NCBI GenBank assembly: GCA_963921195.1
Contig: OY992540.1
Location: 197,208,328 to 197,272,327 of the forward strand
Length of the DNA: 64,000 nucleotides
Source of the DNA: Pegoplata infirma
Lineage: Eukaryota > Arthropoda > Insecta > Diptera > Anthomyiidae
Reading direction: 5' to 3'
The notes below the pieces were generated by a model. It did no database searches. It saw only the letters and a list, made by a program, of their open reading frames with translations, and was not told the origin of the DNA. A program made the translations under genes and the position numbers. Each line of letters begins with the position of its first letter. Position 1 is the first letter of the stretch. Positions 47,564 to 58,005 of this stretch are shown here, in pieces.

Positions 47564-48095
47564 AAGCATTAAATAATATAATAACCCTTTTTTAAAAAAA
47601 AAGAAATTTTGATTATAAAAAGATTTATAGTAATTTTAATGATTTTCATAATTAACTACTTAATTTGAGGCTATAACTGATGAAATTTATGTTTGTGATC
47701 CTTGCTTTTAATAATAGAAAAATACTGGAAAATTCATAAAAGTTTAAAAAAAAATCTGAAAAAATTCCAAAATGCTGGAAAATTCAGAAGAGCTTAGGAA
47801 AACTATGAACAAATACAAAACATTACAGAGGAATGTCTGAAAACTCACAAATGGAATTGTGGTCAATATCAAACAACATAATTTGTACGAACTTCGTACG
47901 TATCCGCAAACGTGTGGTAAGATGGACCACAAAATTAAAAAATTTCGTCGAATAAATTTTCCGCGGATACATTTTCTTTTAATCATTAGAATATTATAAA
48001 AACACGTTTTTTGATTTAAAAACTAATTTTTTAAAATAGGAATCGTTGTAAATTAACAAGTTTTGTTTATTTATAGTAGAATCTTCGCTAATTTT
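47564..48095. other. LINE 3' flank and AT-rich spacer
   Basis: A short 3' tail (AAATAATATAATAACCC then T6A9) follows the stop. No clear poly(A)/TSD boundary could be fixed. The rest is AT-rich with no recognised feature. Confidence 0.4.
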
Positions 48096-48304
48096 TTAAC
48101 ATAATAATGTTTTTAGGCTGGTGTCTAATTTTAAAAAAGTTGCAGGACGCCACATCAGTTTGACTATATAGCTAACAATTAACGAAAAAGAAAACAAGAA
48201 TTACTATTTTCATTTTCTCAAAACCAAAAATTTTAATAACTTGGGTTTGTAACTTGGATAATAATTCACCTCGTAGTGACTAAAACCGGTTTTCACCAGC
48301 TGGT

Positions 48305-50133
48305 TAGAGTTTTTCACGGGAATTCCCGGGACGGGATTTCCCGGGAATTCTCGTAAATTTTCGATCCCGAAATCCCGGGAAATAGAGCGGGAATTCCCGG
48401 GAATTTTCGTTTCCTTGAAATAGTTGATTTTTCGACTTCTATTGATGTGATTTTATTAAAATTCTTCTATTGATTCTATTTCAATCTTCTATTGATGTGA
48501 TTTTTTAGAGATTTTATTAAAATTCTTGATAATTGATGGCAGAATCGTACGCAGGGACCAGGTGGGCCCAAAGAGTATTCCAAGAGAAACCTTCTAATTA
48601 AAAAGTAATAAAATCTGAGACTTACGCAATCAAAAAAGTCCTACAATATCTAAATCTACGATAGGATATAATTATCAAAGCCAGATGATTTTTCAGAAGC
48701 TAAGAAATTTTCTTTCTGAGACCTGTAGCTGTGTTCTATAACTCTCGAGTCGAAAGATATTTCACATGAAACATGAAAAACGAAACAGAAACAAGCTGGC
48801 TTTTCGCATTCGACTTTTTCTGTAATTATGTTATGCGGAAACATTCTGTCAAATATGATTTTTTCAAAATTATTGGAAAGATGCGAGAAAAATTATTTCT
48901 GTTAACCAATTGATCGAAAACTTTTGAAGTTGAAGCGTAAAAATCACTCACATTTAAAAATGATGCGATATTTCGTAAATTAAACAACTTTTGAGTTGTA
49001 ATAATTAAAAAACAATGGCCCTTACCACAAGAAAACAAAAAGTCTATGTTAACAAAAGTTTTATTTTAAATTTCAAATTTTCAATACATTTTTTTGAAAG
49101 TCGATTTTAAAAACAAAAACAATTTGTATGGAAATAAAATTAAAAGCTTATTTTAAATATATTTAATTTTTCTATGGTAAGGCTGAATATTTTTTTCAAG
49201 AAAATACTATCAACTAATATTATTAATGACATACTAAACATTATTTTCATTCTGCTAATTTATTATTTAATTTTTGTTTGCCAATGTTACGAGTGTTGTT
49301 AAAAAAAATGTGAAATTGCGTTTTTTTGTTGTGATTTTTATTATTTTCTCGCCTAATTTACTTTTTTGACAGCTGATTTGGAATATTCCAATAAAAATGC
49401 TGCCATTTTCGCATTAATATACAGAAACAACTTTTTTTCCAGAATCGAGAAACGATGGAATTTTTTGTTTCATACTCTTCGATGCAAAACTTTTCGCATA
49501 AATTACAAAACACCCACACTGCATTAAAAAAATTTGCAGTATGATTATTTGTTTCTATAGAAAATATTTATGTCTCGGACATGATTCTTTTTAAATCGAT
49601 AATTTGATATAAAATGACTCTGAAATTAACGGGTTTTTCTTTTAGAAACCGGGTAAATTTTCTTATAATTTTATCTCTCTGAAACAATTAGATTCAGTTT
49701 CAGAGAAATAAATCAGTTTCATTGTGTTTTAGAGGCGAAGCGTTGAGAACCAATTGTAAAAATTAACTGAAATGAATTAGAATAAATGATGAATTTTTAT
49801 TATTAAAACTGATAAAGCGATGTAAAATAACATATTCCTTTAAAAATACTTTAAAAAGACTTCGACATATTTGGGCCGTTTTTTTATAAAAACTGTGCAA
49901 CAAAAATTGTTCTATTTTTCTCGAAACTTTTTTTTTTTGTTTTAAAGGAACTAAATAAGATTTTTATGGTATTAATAAACATTATAAATAGTGTTATCGC
50001 ATTCATACGGTTTTTTAGTTTGACAAAAAATTTTGGTTTTTAGTTTTTGCGGGAATTCCCGGGATCCCGCGAAATTTAAAAACGAATCCCGCTTTCCCGG
50101 GAAATGAAAAAGTCCGGGAAAAGAAAAACTCTA
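48305..50133. mobile_element. hAT-type element (TIR TAGAGTTTTTC, TSD CAGCTGGT)
   Basis: 1,829 bp with ends TAGAGTTTTTCACGGGAATT and, on the minus strand, TAGAGTTTTTCTTTTCCCGG, flanked by the perfect 8-bp duplication CAGCTGGT (48297-48304, 50134-50141). Subterminal regions are dense in palindromic GGGAATTCCCGGG and TTTCCCGGGAA motifs on both sides (48315-48410, 50048-50118), a typical place for transposase binding. No transposase frame. It contains a copy of element D (48725-49521). Confidence 0.88.
48725..49521. mobile_element. TIR element 'D', copy 2 (diverged)
   Basis: Matches 9185-10296 without its hAT MITE: GTAGCTGTGTTCTATAACTC, CTCGAGTCGAAAGATATTTC, then TTGGAATATTCCAATAAAAA, CCAGAATCGAGAAACGATGG and a decayed right end ACAAAACACCCACAC. 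Nested in the hAT element. Confidence 0.65.
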
Positions 50134-50165
50134 CAGCTGGTGAATAAAAAGTAACATAATTATTT

Positions 50166-50374
50166 TTCAACAAAAAAAAAAAAAATTTTTCATCAAATTT
50201 TTTTTTCCATCAATTTTTTTTGCATAATTTTTTTTTTTTTTTTTATCAAACTTTTTTTTCATCAAACTTTTTTTTTCATCGTTTTCTCTTTTTTATTAAA
50301 TTTTTATTTTTTTATCAATTTTTTTTTTTACCTCAATTTTTCTCATCAAATTTTTTCTTTTCATCAATTTTTTT
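50166..50374. repeat. T-rich tract (CATCAATTTTTTTT), EF core
   Basis: Low-complexity core following the E block; it continues at 50794-50852 after a MITE, and at 51933-52014 and 52232-52560 after mini-me insertions. Confidence 0.8.
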
Positions 50375-50793
50375 TAGGGATGTCGCGAATATTCGTCACT
50401 ATTCGGTATTCGGCATATTCGGCATGTTTTTTGAATATTCGGTTAAATAAATATTCGGTAACAGTTTGCCGAATATTCGGCAAAATTTAAATTACTTAAA
50501 AAAACACTTTTTATTAACGTTTGACTCTTTTTCGTAGTAATTTCAGTTTGTTTTTTATACAAAAAAACTTGAGCACTTGATTAAAATTCGAATTGTTAAG
50601 GTACCAGAAAAAATAGTGTCAACAACAGCGTTGTTGTCATTTAATCTGGTACTTTTTTTTAATATTTTACAAAGGTAAAATACAGGCGTATGAATAATTA
50701 AATTATTCGGCAAATATTCGTATTCGGTTCCAACCGAATACCGAATAGTAAATATTCGGTAAAATGCCGAATACACTATTCGCGACATCCCTA
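50375..50793. mobile_element. hAT-type MITE rich in ATTCGG (TIR TAGGGATGTCGCGAATA, TSD ATTTTTTT)
   Basis: 419 bp with ends TAGGGATGTCGCGAATATTC and, on the minus strand, TAGGGATGTCGCGAATAGTG. The flanking 8-bp ATTTTTTT is present on both sides, though in T-rich DNA this is weaker evidence. ATTCGG/CCGAAT occurs about fifteen times. Confidence 0.8.
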
Positions 50794-50852
50794 ATTTTTT
50801 TTTTCTATAAAAATTTTTTTTTTCATCAACTTTTTTTTTCATCAAAATTTTT

Positions 50853-51320
50853 TTTATACCCTCCAACCACAGTATGGGGGTATTCTCACTTTGTCATTCC
50901 GTTTGTAACGCATCGAAATATCGGTCGGGGACCCCATGAATTATATATATTATTGATCCATGATCGATTCTAAGACAGTCTGTCCGTTCGTCCGTCTGTT
51001 TGGCACAAATATGTCTCTTTTTCATAGGCAGGTTAAGTTCGTGAATGAGCAAAATCGGGCCAGGTGAAAAAAATTCCCCTTAAAGAACTGAATCAACCTC
51101 TGAAAAAATACACGTTTTTTGCATGTTTTTTGTATTTTTGTTAAATAAATGAAACATTTGTATATTTTTCGAGATGGAAAGGTACTCTCAAAGTCCCCAC
51201 TGACCTCCACTGACCCCCCCCTCAAAGAAACGTCCCTGACAATTTCCTTTATATTTTTTTATTTTTTTTTTGGAGGGTATAAAAGATTCGGCACAGCCGA
51301 ATTTAATACTCTCACTTGTT
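50853..51320 (-). mobile_element. Mini-me-type element B, reverse, slightly deleted
   Basis: The minus strand reads from AACAAGTGAGAGTATTAAAT and TTCGGCTGTGCCGAA (51320-51285) through to the GTCY units (50980-51000), core and hairpin (50885-50855). The microsatellite/core junction is shortened. Confidence 0.82.
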
Positions 51321-51369
51321 TTTTTTCTCAAAATATTTTTTTTTCTCAAACTTTTTTTGCATCATTTTT

Positions 51370-51932
51370 TTATACCCTCCAACTACAGTATGGGGGTATA
51401 CTCACTTTGTCATTCCGTGTGTAACGCATCGAAATATCGGTCTGGGACCCCATAAAGTATATATATTATTGATCAGTGATCGATTCTAAGACATTTTAGC
51501 GATGTCCGTCCGTCCGTCCGTCCGTCCGTCCGTCCGTCTGTCCGTCCGTCCGTCCGTCTGTAGTTAACACGATGCAGTCCAAAATAAAATAGCTAGACCC
51601 TTCAAGTTTAGCACAAATATGTCTTATGTTCCTAGGCAGGTTAAGTTCGGAAATTGGCCAAATCGGACCAGGGGGAAAAAAGTTCCCCCTTGAAGAACTA
51701 AACCAACCTCTAAAAAAATACACTTTTTTACATGTTTTTTTTGTATTTTTGTTAATTAAACGAAACATTTGGTATATTTATCGCGATGGGAAGGTGCTCT
51801 CAACGTCCCCCACTGACCCTATCAACCCCCCCCCCCCAAAAAAAAGAAACGCCCCTGACAATTTTTTTTTTTTTTTATATTTTGGAGGGTATAATAGATT
51901 CGGCACAGCCGAATTTAACACTCTCACTTGTT
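51370..51932 (-). mobile_element. Mini-me-type element B, reverse, complete
   Basis: Hairpin 51370-51400, core, a GTCC/GTCT microsatellite of about 56 bp (51505-51561), the AGGGGGAAAAAAGTTCCCCC-type body and 5' signature AACAAGTGAGAGTGTTAAAT read on the minus strand from 51932. It has the longest GTCY run among the ordinary copies. Confidence 0.87.
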
Positions 51933-52014
51933 TTTATTAATTTTTTTTTCATCAATTTTTTTTTTCATAAATTTTTTTTCATAATTTTTTTTTTTTTCAT
52001 TAATTTTTTCACGT

Positions 52015-52231
52015 TTTTTGCATGTTTTTTGTATTTTTGTTAAATAAATGAAACATTTGTATATTTTTCGAGATGGAAAGGTACTCTCAAAGTCCCCACT
52101 GACCTCCACTGATCCCCGCCCCACTCAAAAAACGTCCCTGACAATTTCCTTTATTTTTTTAATTTTTTTTTTTTTTTTTTTTGTAGGGTATAAAAGATTC
52201 GGCACAGCCGAATTTAATACTCTCATTTGTT
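52015..52231 (-). mobile_element. Mini-me-type element B, reverse, 3'-truncated
   Basis: Only the 5' third is present (CACGTTTTTTGCATG to TTCGGCACAGCCGAATTTAA and ACTCTCATTTGTT). Nearly identical to 51110-51320, so possibly a local duplication. Confidence 0.75.
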
Positions 52232-53300
52232 TTTTCTCAAAATATTTTTTTTTATCAAACTTATTTTTCCTAATTTTTGTTTTTTATTAAATTTTTTTTT
52301 ATCAATTTTTTTTTTTTCATAAATTTTTGTTTATTCATATTTTTTTCATCAATTTTTTTTCATCAACTTTTTTTTATCAAATTTTTTATTATCAATTTTT
52401 TTCTCACCAAAAAATTTTTTTTTTCATATTTTTTTTTCGTGAATTTTTTTTTTACATCAAAAAATTTTTCTTTTCATCCAAAAAATTCATCGAAAACTTT
52501 TTTTCATCAAAATTTTTTTTCACCAAAAATTTTGGGTTCATCAAATTTTTTTTTAACATAATTTTGTTTTTCGTAAAAAAAATATTTTTTTTTTACCAAA
52601 ACTACTTTTTCACCATGTCTAAGCTTTTCGCATAAAAATTTTCCATTTGTTTATCAAATGTACATAAAACAAGTGAGAGCGTTACCCCAGGAAAAACTTA
52701 GTAATGTCATTGGAATTACTTAGTAGTGATAGAAAATTACCATTACCATTATTTTGAAATGTAAAATAATGACTTACTAATAATGATTTACCTAAGTCAT
52801 TATAACAAAATAAAAAAATTTCAGAACTGGATTTTCACTTTTTGAATCACTGCACAATTTTTTTTATTTTTAAAATTTTTTTTTAAATAATTTTTTCATT
52901 ACCTATAAGTATATATGTACCTAGTTATTAATACTTGTTTGATAATCTTTACATTTGGCACATTTGCTTGTAAATGTAATGGGATAGGTAATTCGATTCA
53001 GAAGTAGTTATAACTTTTTTTTTGAATTTCCCATTACACATTTCATTACTTGGTAATGCAAGTTTTTGCTGGGACACTCTTTGGTGCCGAATCTTTTATA
53101 CTCTCCAAAATGTAAAAACACTTTTTTGCATTTATTTTTGCACTCACTTAAGAAATGTATAGCTCTTTTGGTTCGTTTTGCATGGAATAGCAAAGTAATA
53201 TAACATTATTTTTTCTAAAAAAAAACTTTGCTTTGGCAAGTATACCCAAATCTTCCGCAAAACATTATCATGATTTAATGTTTTGGGCAAGAGTACAAAA
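52232..53300 (-). mobile_element. EF repeat, end of core and F block, interrupted by a small TIR element
   Basis: T-rich tract (52232-52560), then CCATGTCTAAGCTTTTCGCA, AACAAGTGAGAGCGTTA (to 52685), an insertion, and GGTGCCGAATCTTTTATACT onward to TGTTTTGGGCAAGAGTACAA at 53278-53298. Confidence 0.7.
52686..53073. mobile_element. TIR element (TIR CCCAGSAAAAACTT)
   Basis: 388 bp with inverted ends CCCAGGAAAAACTTAGTAAT and, on the minus strand, CCCAGCAAAAACTTGCATTA. The flanks are AC on both sides, which may be a 2-bp duplication. Compared with the intact site at 58530-58560, the sequence between GTTA and CTTTGGTGCC is the inserted part. TAATGA/TCATTA motifs are frequent inside. Superfamily unknown. 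Confidence 0.65.
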
Positions 53301-54039
53301 TTTAAAGGCATTTTTTTTTGCAATATCAGGAAAAAGGAGGTGAATAATGTCTATTCAAAACTCTATCAAAATAATTTATTAAAAATTTTAAATAACATTT
53401 AAGTATTTCCATTTGCTCCACCCTAATAAACAATCACCATTGTAATTTTTTATCAAGAAAAATCAATTCAACTTTTTCATATGCTCGTAAAATGATATAA
53501 TGAAAAGTTACACTATAAAAAAGATTTTTAATTCAATTATTGTAAAAGTCAAATAAAAAGATTCATAATTTTTTTTTTTGTTATGACCTTAAAAGAGATA
53601 AATTGGAAAATGAAATCACTTAATAAAGACTGAAGTGATAATTGGTTTGTTGGTAAATGTAAATGAATGAATCTTTTAATTTATGAATATTAATGAAAAA
53701 GTTCTTTTGTCATGGAACACTGAAGTGAAACAAAGGGTCTTTATGGTGAAAAAAGGGTGGCAGTTATTAAAGAAAACTTATAAAATGGGTTACTTTATAT
53801 AAAACAATTGATTTTATTATTATTGGGAAGCCGAATTTTTAATACCATGCAAAATTTTTTTAAATAAATTGTGAAATATATGAAATATTGTGCCGGGTAG
53901 GATGTTTGATTGACCTACAATTATTTTTTTAAAACTGCTAAAGATCTCTTAGTAAGGGTGAAAATGGTCTGTAAAGATGTACTATGAGATGAGTAACTTT
54001 TTTAAACCAAAAAATAATCTATTACAATTATATCATAAA
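53301..54039. other. AT-rich spacer, nothing recognised
   Basis: About 0.7 kb without a supported gene or repeat end. Confidence 0.4.
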
Positions 54040-54365
54040 TAGCTTTTTTTGAGCCTCGAACTTGCATAATACTCTAATCAAAGTTATATGGAGATGTATA
54101 TATGTACGACCGCCAAAATTATATATAATAATCTCTATCAAAATTAAGCTGACCCGTAATTTTTCGTTTGGTGAAATTCCTGGTAGTTCGGCTTATACAA
54201 GGATTTTCCCGAAAGCCCTTTATTTTTTATAAGGTGGCAACTCTTTTTTAAATTTGAGATTGGGCAGCTCAAAAAAAAAAACAGGTAACTCATATTTTTC
54301 CCCCTCATTACCAGGACAATCGGTGGGTGCCCTGAGAAAAACCTTCCTTTTAAGTTTCAGTAATA
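54040..54365. mobile_element. Harbinger-like MITE, left-truncated
   Basis: Matches the right two thirds of 25982-26546 (GACCGCCAAAATTATATATA, TTTCCCGAAAGCCCTT, GAGATTGGGCAGCTC, GGACAATCGGTGGGTGCCCT) and ends AAAACCTTCCTTTTAAG without the expected TTG/TTA. An old copy. Confidence 0.65.
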
Positions 54366-54749
54366 ATAAAACTATGTTTTTTTCCAGTGCATATAAACAA
54401 TAGTAAAATAAAATGATCATCCATCTGACAGTCATTGTTAAGCAAATAAAATTAATTTAATACACCACTTCCCCCATTTTATGAACACTTGAAATTTTCT
54501 TATCAAATGAACAAAAAGTTGTGCGTTCTTTTGATACAACGAAATGCCATTAATGTCAGCTTTTTGAAAACTTGTTAATAACGGTAATTATTAAGTTATT
54601 AAAAAAAGAAATAAACTTCTTGGAAATTGTTAACCCTTTTAAAAAGGACTGTTTGAATGATGAATAAGAGTAAAAATTTTCCGATTTTGTTAAAAATTTG
54701 GAATGATGATTTATTAATACCAGTCAAAATTCGAAAGTATTGCAATACG
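54366..54749. other. AT-rich spacer, nothing recognised
   Basis: No gene or repeat supported. Confidence 0.4.
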
Positions 54750-55870
54750 ACTTTTTCATTAGGAAAATTGTCTCCGAATCTGAGACTTCTTCTGCAAAAA
54801 AAAAAATGTATCAGTATCTAAGACTTTTTCTATAGGACAAATGTCTTAGAATCTGAGACTTTTCTATAGGAAAAATTACTTAGAATTCAAGATTTTTCGA
54901 TAGGAAAAATGTCTTGAGTTAAGTTTAGGGTGGGTTGTACATGGCTAAATAACAGAAATAGGCAAGTCCATGGCGCTTAGACTTAAAATACTTCACTCTC
55001 TAAGAATCTGTTATTGATATCTGGGAATCTGTGACTTTTTCTATAAAAAAAATGTCTCAGAATCTGGACTTTTTCTACAAGGAAAATGTCTCAGAATCTG
55101 GGACTTTTTCTATAAAAAAAATGTCTCAGAATCTGAGACTTTTTCCACAGGAAAAATGTCTTAGAATCTCAGACTTTTTCTATAGGAAAAATGTCTTAAA
55201 ATCTGAGACTTGTTCTATAGGATCTGAATTTTTTCCATATGAAAAATGTCTCAGAAACTAAAACTTTTTATGCAGAAAAAATGTCTCAGAAACTGAGACT
55301 TTTTGTATAGGAAAAATATCTCAGAAGCTGAGACTTTTTCAAAAGAAAAAAATGTCTCAGAATCTGAGATTCTTTCTACAGGGAAAATGTCTCAGAACCT
55401 GAGACTTCTCTATAGAAAAAATGTCTCCGAATCTGTGACTTTTTTAAAGGAAAAATGTCTCAGAATCTGATACATTTTTGATAGAAAAAATTTCTCAGAA
55501 TCTAAGATTTTTCTATATTAAGAATGTTTCAGAATCTAAGACATTTCCTTAATGAAAAATGTTTCAGAATCTGAGAATCTTAGACTCTAAAACATTTTTA
55601 GAAAAGAAAAGTCTCAGATTCTGAGTCTTTTTCTATAGGAAAAAAGTTTTAGAATCTGAGACTTTTTATGTAGGAAAAATGTCTCAGAAACTGAAACTTT
55701 TTCTATATGAAAAATGTTTCAGAATCTGAGATTTTTTCTATAGGATAAATATTTCAGAATCTGAGACTTTGCCTATAGGAAAAATATTTCAGAATCTGAG
55801 ACTTTTCCTATAGGAAAAATGCTTTTCAATCTTAGACTATTTCTTAAGGAAAAATGTCTTAGAATCTATA
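54750..55870. repeat. 36-bp minisatellite, large array (about 30 units)
   Basis: Consensus unit ATGTCTCAGAATCTGAGACT followed by TTTTCTATAGGAAAAA. Each unit holds two palindromes, TCTCAGA-A-TCTGAGA and TTTTTCYATAGGAAAAA. Units differ by point changes and small indels, so the array is old. Short arrays of the same unit occur at 11775, 24720, 26590 and 28560. The frame at 55031-55261 is an artefact of the repeat. Confidence 0.9.
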
Positions 55871-56175
55871 AATTTAACTAAAAGTTTGAAAATTTTCTGA
55901 AATTTACAAACTTCTGCGAATTAGTTTATAGTTTTTCATAAAAGGAATTCCTTAACACCGTCCGATAGCCAATATTAAACATGAACCAGATGATATACAT
56001 CTAAAAGTAGAGATCAAATGGAGTAAAACTGCATTTTCATTTTTTCGTTTCCTTTTAAAAAGACTTCAAAATTTTAAAGGATATATTTTATAAAATATTT
56101 GTACTTGTCCTAGGATGACACTGGTGATAGCAAATGAAAGATAAGGATCTCCTCTAATTTTTAAATTTTTAACGT
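55871..56175. other. Spacer, nothing recognised
   Basis: No gene or repeat end supported. Confidence 0.4.
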
Positions 56176-56504
56176 CCCGAGTAAAAATAATTTAATATGA
56201 ATATTTATAGTTTCTACAGAATAAATTTTGACAGTTTCCAACACTACAATTCTATTTCTAGCAATCTCAACCTCACTTCATACTTTCTTTCAACTTTTAT
56301 GTCTCTTACATTATTTCGCAAGGGTTACCAACATGCAAAATAATGTAAGAGACAAAAAAGTTGAAAGAAAGTATGAAGTGAGGTTGAGATTGCTAGAAAT
56401 AGAATTGTAGTGTTGGAAACTGTCAAAATTTATTCTGTAGAAACTATAAATGTTCACATATATAAAAAACAGTTTTCATTAACAAGACAAACCGACATTT
56501 AAAA

Positions 56505-56551
56505 TCCTTCTGATGATGACACTAACTGGGGTGTTTGAAACCGGTATAGGA
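56505..56551 (+). ncRNA. Hammerhead-like motif, copy 1
   Basis: CTGATGA (56510-56516), stem II GACAC/GTGTT around TAACTGGG, GAAA (56537-56540), a minimal stem III ACCGGT and cleavage triplet GTA, then TAGGA. The flanking stem I (TCCTT with TAGGA) has one mismatch at the junction. Confidence 0.5.
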
Positions 56552-56946
56552 AATACCATAAATGTCTATAATTTTTAGAAATTCAATTTTTCTTCTGCAT
56601 TTTTTCAACTTGAACCCTTATAACAAATATAATTAGAGCCCGTGCTCGATCTGTACTTACAGAAAAAATCAAATAAAATGATTGACAAAATATGTCGCCA
56701 TTAGGCACGTCTCCGAAACAGAAAATGCAAATTCCTTCATTTGTGTCTGCAATTCCAGATCATGTTGGTAACCCTTGCGAAATAATGTAAGAGACAAAAA
56801 AGTTGAAAGAAAGTATGAAGTGAGGTTGAGATTGCTAGAAATAGAATTGTAGTGTTGGAAACTGTCAAAATTTATTCTGTAGAAACTATAAATATTCACA
56901 TATATAAAAAACAGTTTTAATTAACAAGACAAGCCGACATTTAAAA

Positions 56947-56993
56947 TCCTACTGAAGATGCCACTAACTGGGGTGTTTGAAACCGGTATAGGA
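56947..56993 (+). ncRNA. Hammerhead-like motif, copy 2
   Basis: Stem I TCCTA/TAGGA is perfect. The core is CTGAAGA (still CUGANGA), stem II is weaker (GCCAC against GTGTT), and GAAA with GTA are retained. It lies 442 bp from copy 1. The two copies have lost different pairs, as expected for decayed repeats of one ancestor. Confidence 0.5.
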
Positions 56994-57300
56994 AATACCA
57001 GAAATGTCTATAATTTTTAGAAATTCAATTTTTCTGCCGCATTTTTTCAACTTGAACCCTTATAACAAATATAATTAGAGCCCGTGCTCGATCTGTACTT
57101 ACAGAAAAAATCAAATATAATTTAATATGATCTTATATACTTTTATATAGTCATATTATTTCATATATGATCATGTGTGCCACTATGTCTTGCGAGATAA
57201 ATTTATATAATAAATTTTGATGTGCGATTTTTTTAAGATATCGCCATACATAACTATGCGTTGTAACATCTGGTCCCATGCATCATTGCAAATTTCTAGA

Positions 57301-57690
57301 GTTTTATATAAAATTTTATATGCCTCCATTATTTTTAAATTTTTTTAAGTTTTTTCCAAAAACATATTTTTATCGCAAATATTTTCAAAGTGTTTTATAT
57401 AAAATTGCATGACTTCATATTTTTTTATTTTTCTAAGTTTTTTCCAAGCACCACTTTTTTATAGCGAATATTTTCTAAGTGTTTTATATAAAATTTTATA
57501 TGACTCCATCTTTTAAATTTTTTCTAAGTTTTTTTCAAGCAACATTTTTTTATCGCAAATATTTTCTAAGTGTTTTATATAAAATTTTATATGACTCCAT
57601 TTTTTCAAATTTTTCTAATTTCTTTCCAAGGACAAATTTTTTGAAAATATTTTCTAAGTGTTTTATATTAAATTTAACATGACTCCATTT
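57301..57690. repeat. Tandem repeat of about 90 bp, 4-5 units
   Basis: Units start GTTTTATATAAAATTTTATA (57301, 57392, 57481, 57572, about 57660) and contain ATGACTCCAT, TTTCTAAGTTTTTTTC, TTTTTATCGCAAATATTTTC. Confidence 0.8.
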
Positions 57691-58005
57691 TGTGAAATTT
57701 TTCTAAGTTTTTTTCAAGAACAACTTATTTTTATTATTTTAATTTTTCAACTTTTTATTAAAAACTAAAAAAAAAACATCCGATTTATAAAATTGTATAA
57801 ATTTTAATATAATTGGATATAATTTTATATCATTGTTTTAGACCAAAACTCGTATCAAAGTCGATAAAAAGTTATATAAACTGATATTATTACATAATAT
57901 AAGATCAAATCTTATGAAATCATTTTTCGTATAAGATTATATCAAAATAGACACGAACCTATATTAAATTATATATTGTGTCATATAATTTTTTTTACTC
58001 GGGGC

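Larger units (their letters stand above)
48096..50165 (+). mobile_element. EF repeat, E block, split by a hAT element
   Basis: E block AATAATGTTTTTAGGCTGGT to CACCAGCTGGT at 48304, resuming at 50134 with CAGCTGGTGAATAAAAAGTA. The intact reading is seen at 30776-31012 (reverse). Confidence 0.8.
56201..57116 (+). mobile_element. Penelope-like non-autonomous element (inverted plus tandem repeats, TSD ATAATTTAATATGA)
   Basis: 916 bp flanked by the perfect 14-bp duplication ATAATTTAATATGA (56187-56200, 57117-57130). The first about 125 bp (56207-56330) are the reverse complement of 56336-56460. The segment 56336-56683 is repeated at about 56775-57116. The hammerhead-like motif occurs in each repeat. 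Inverted plus tandem partial copies are the expected products of Penelope-type insertion. No protein remains. Confidence 0.72.
56176..58003. mobile_element. TIR element with CCCGAGTAAAAA ends, carrying a Penelope-like insertion
   Basis: Inverted ends CCCGAGTAAAAATAATTTAA (left) and, on the minus strand, CCCGAGTAAAAAAAATTATA (right). The interior has GTTTTATATAAAATTTTATA tandem units. No unambiguous TSD was found. It abuts an E block at 58006. Without the insertion it is about 0.9 kb. Confidence 0.6.

Noticed and set aside
54940..55261. Repetitive ORF KKMSQNLDFFYKENVSESG
   Set aside because: Translation of the 36-bp minisatellite, whose period is divisible by three.
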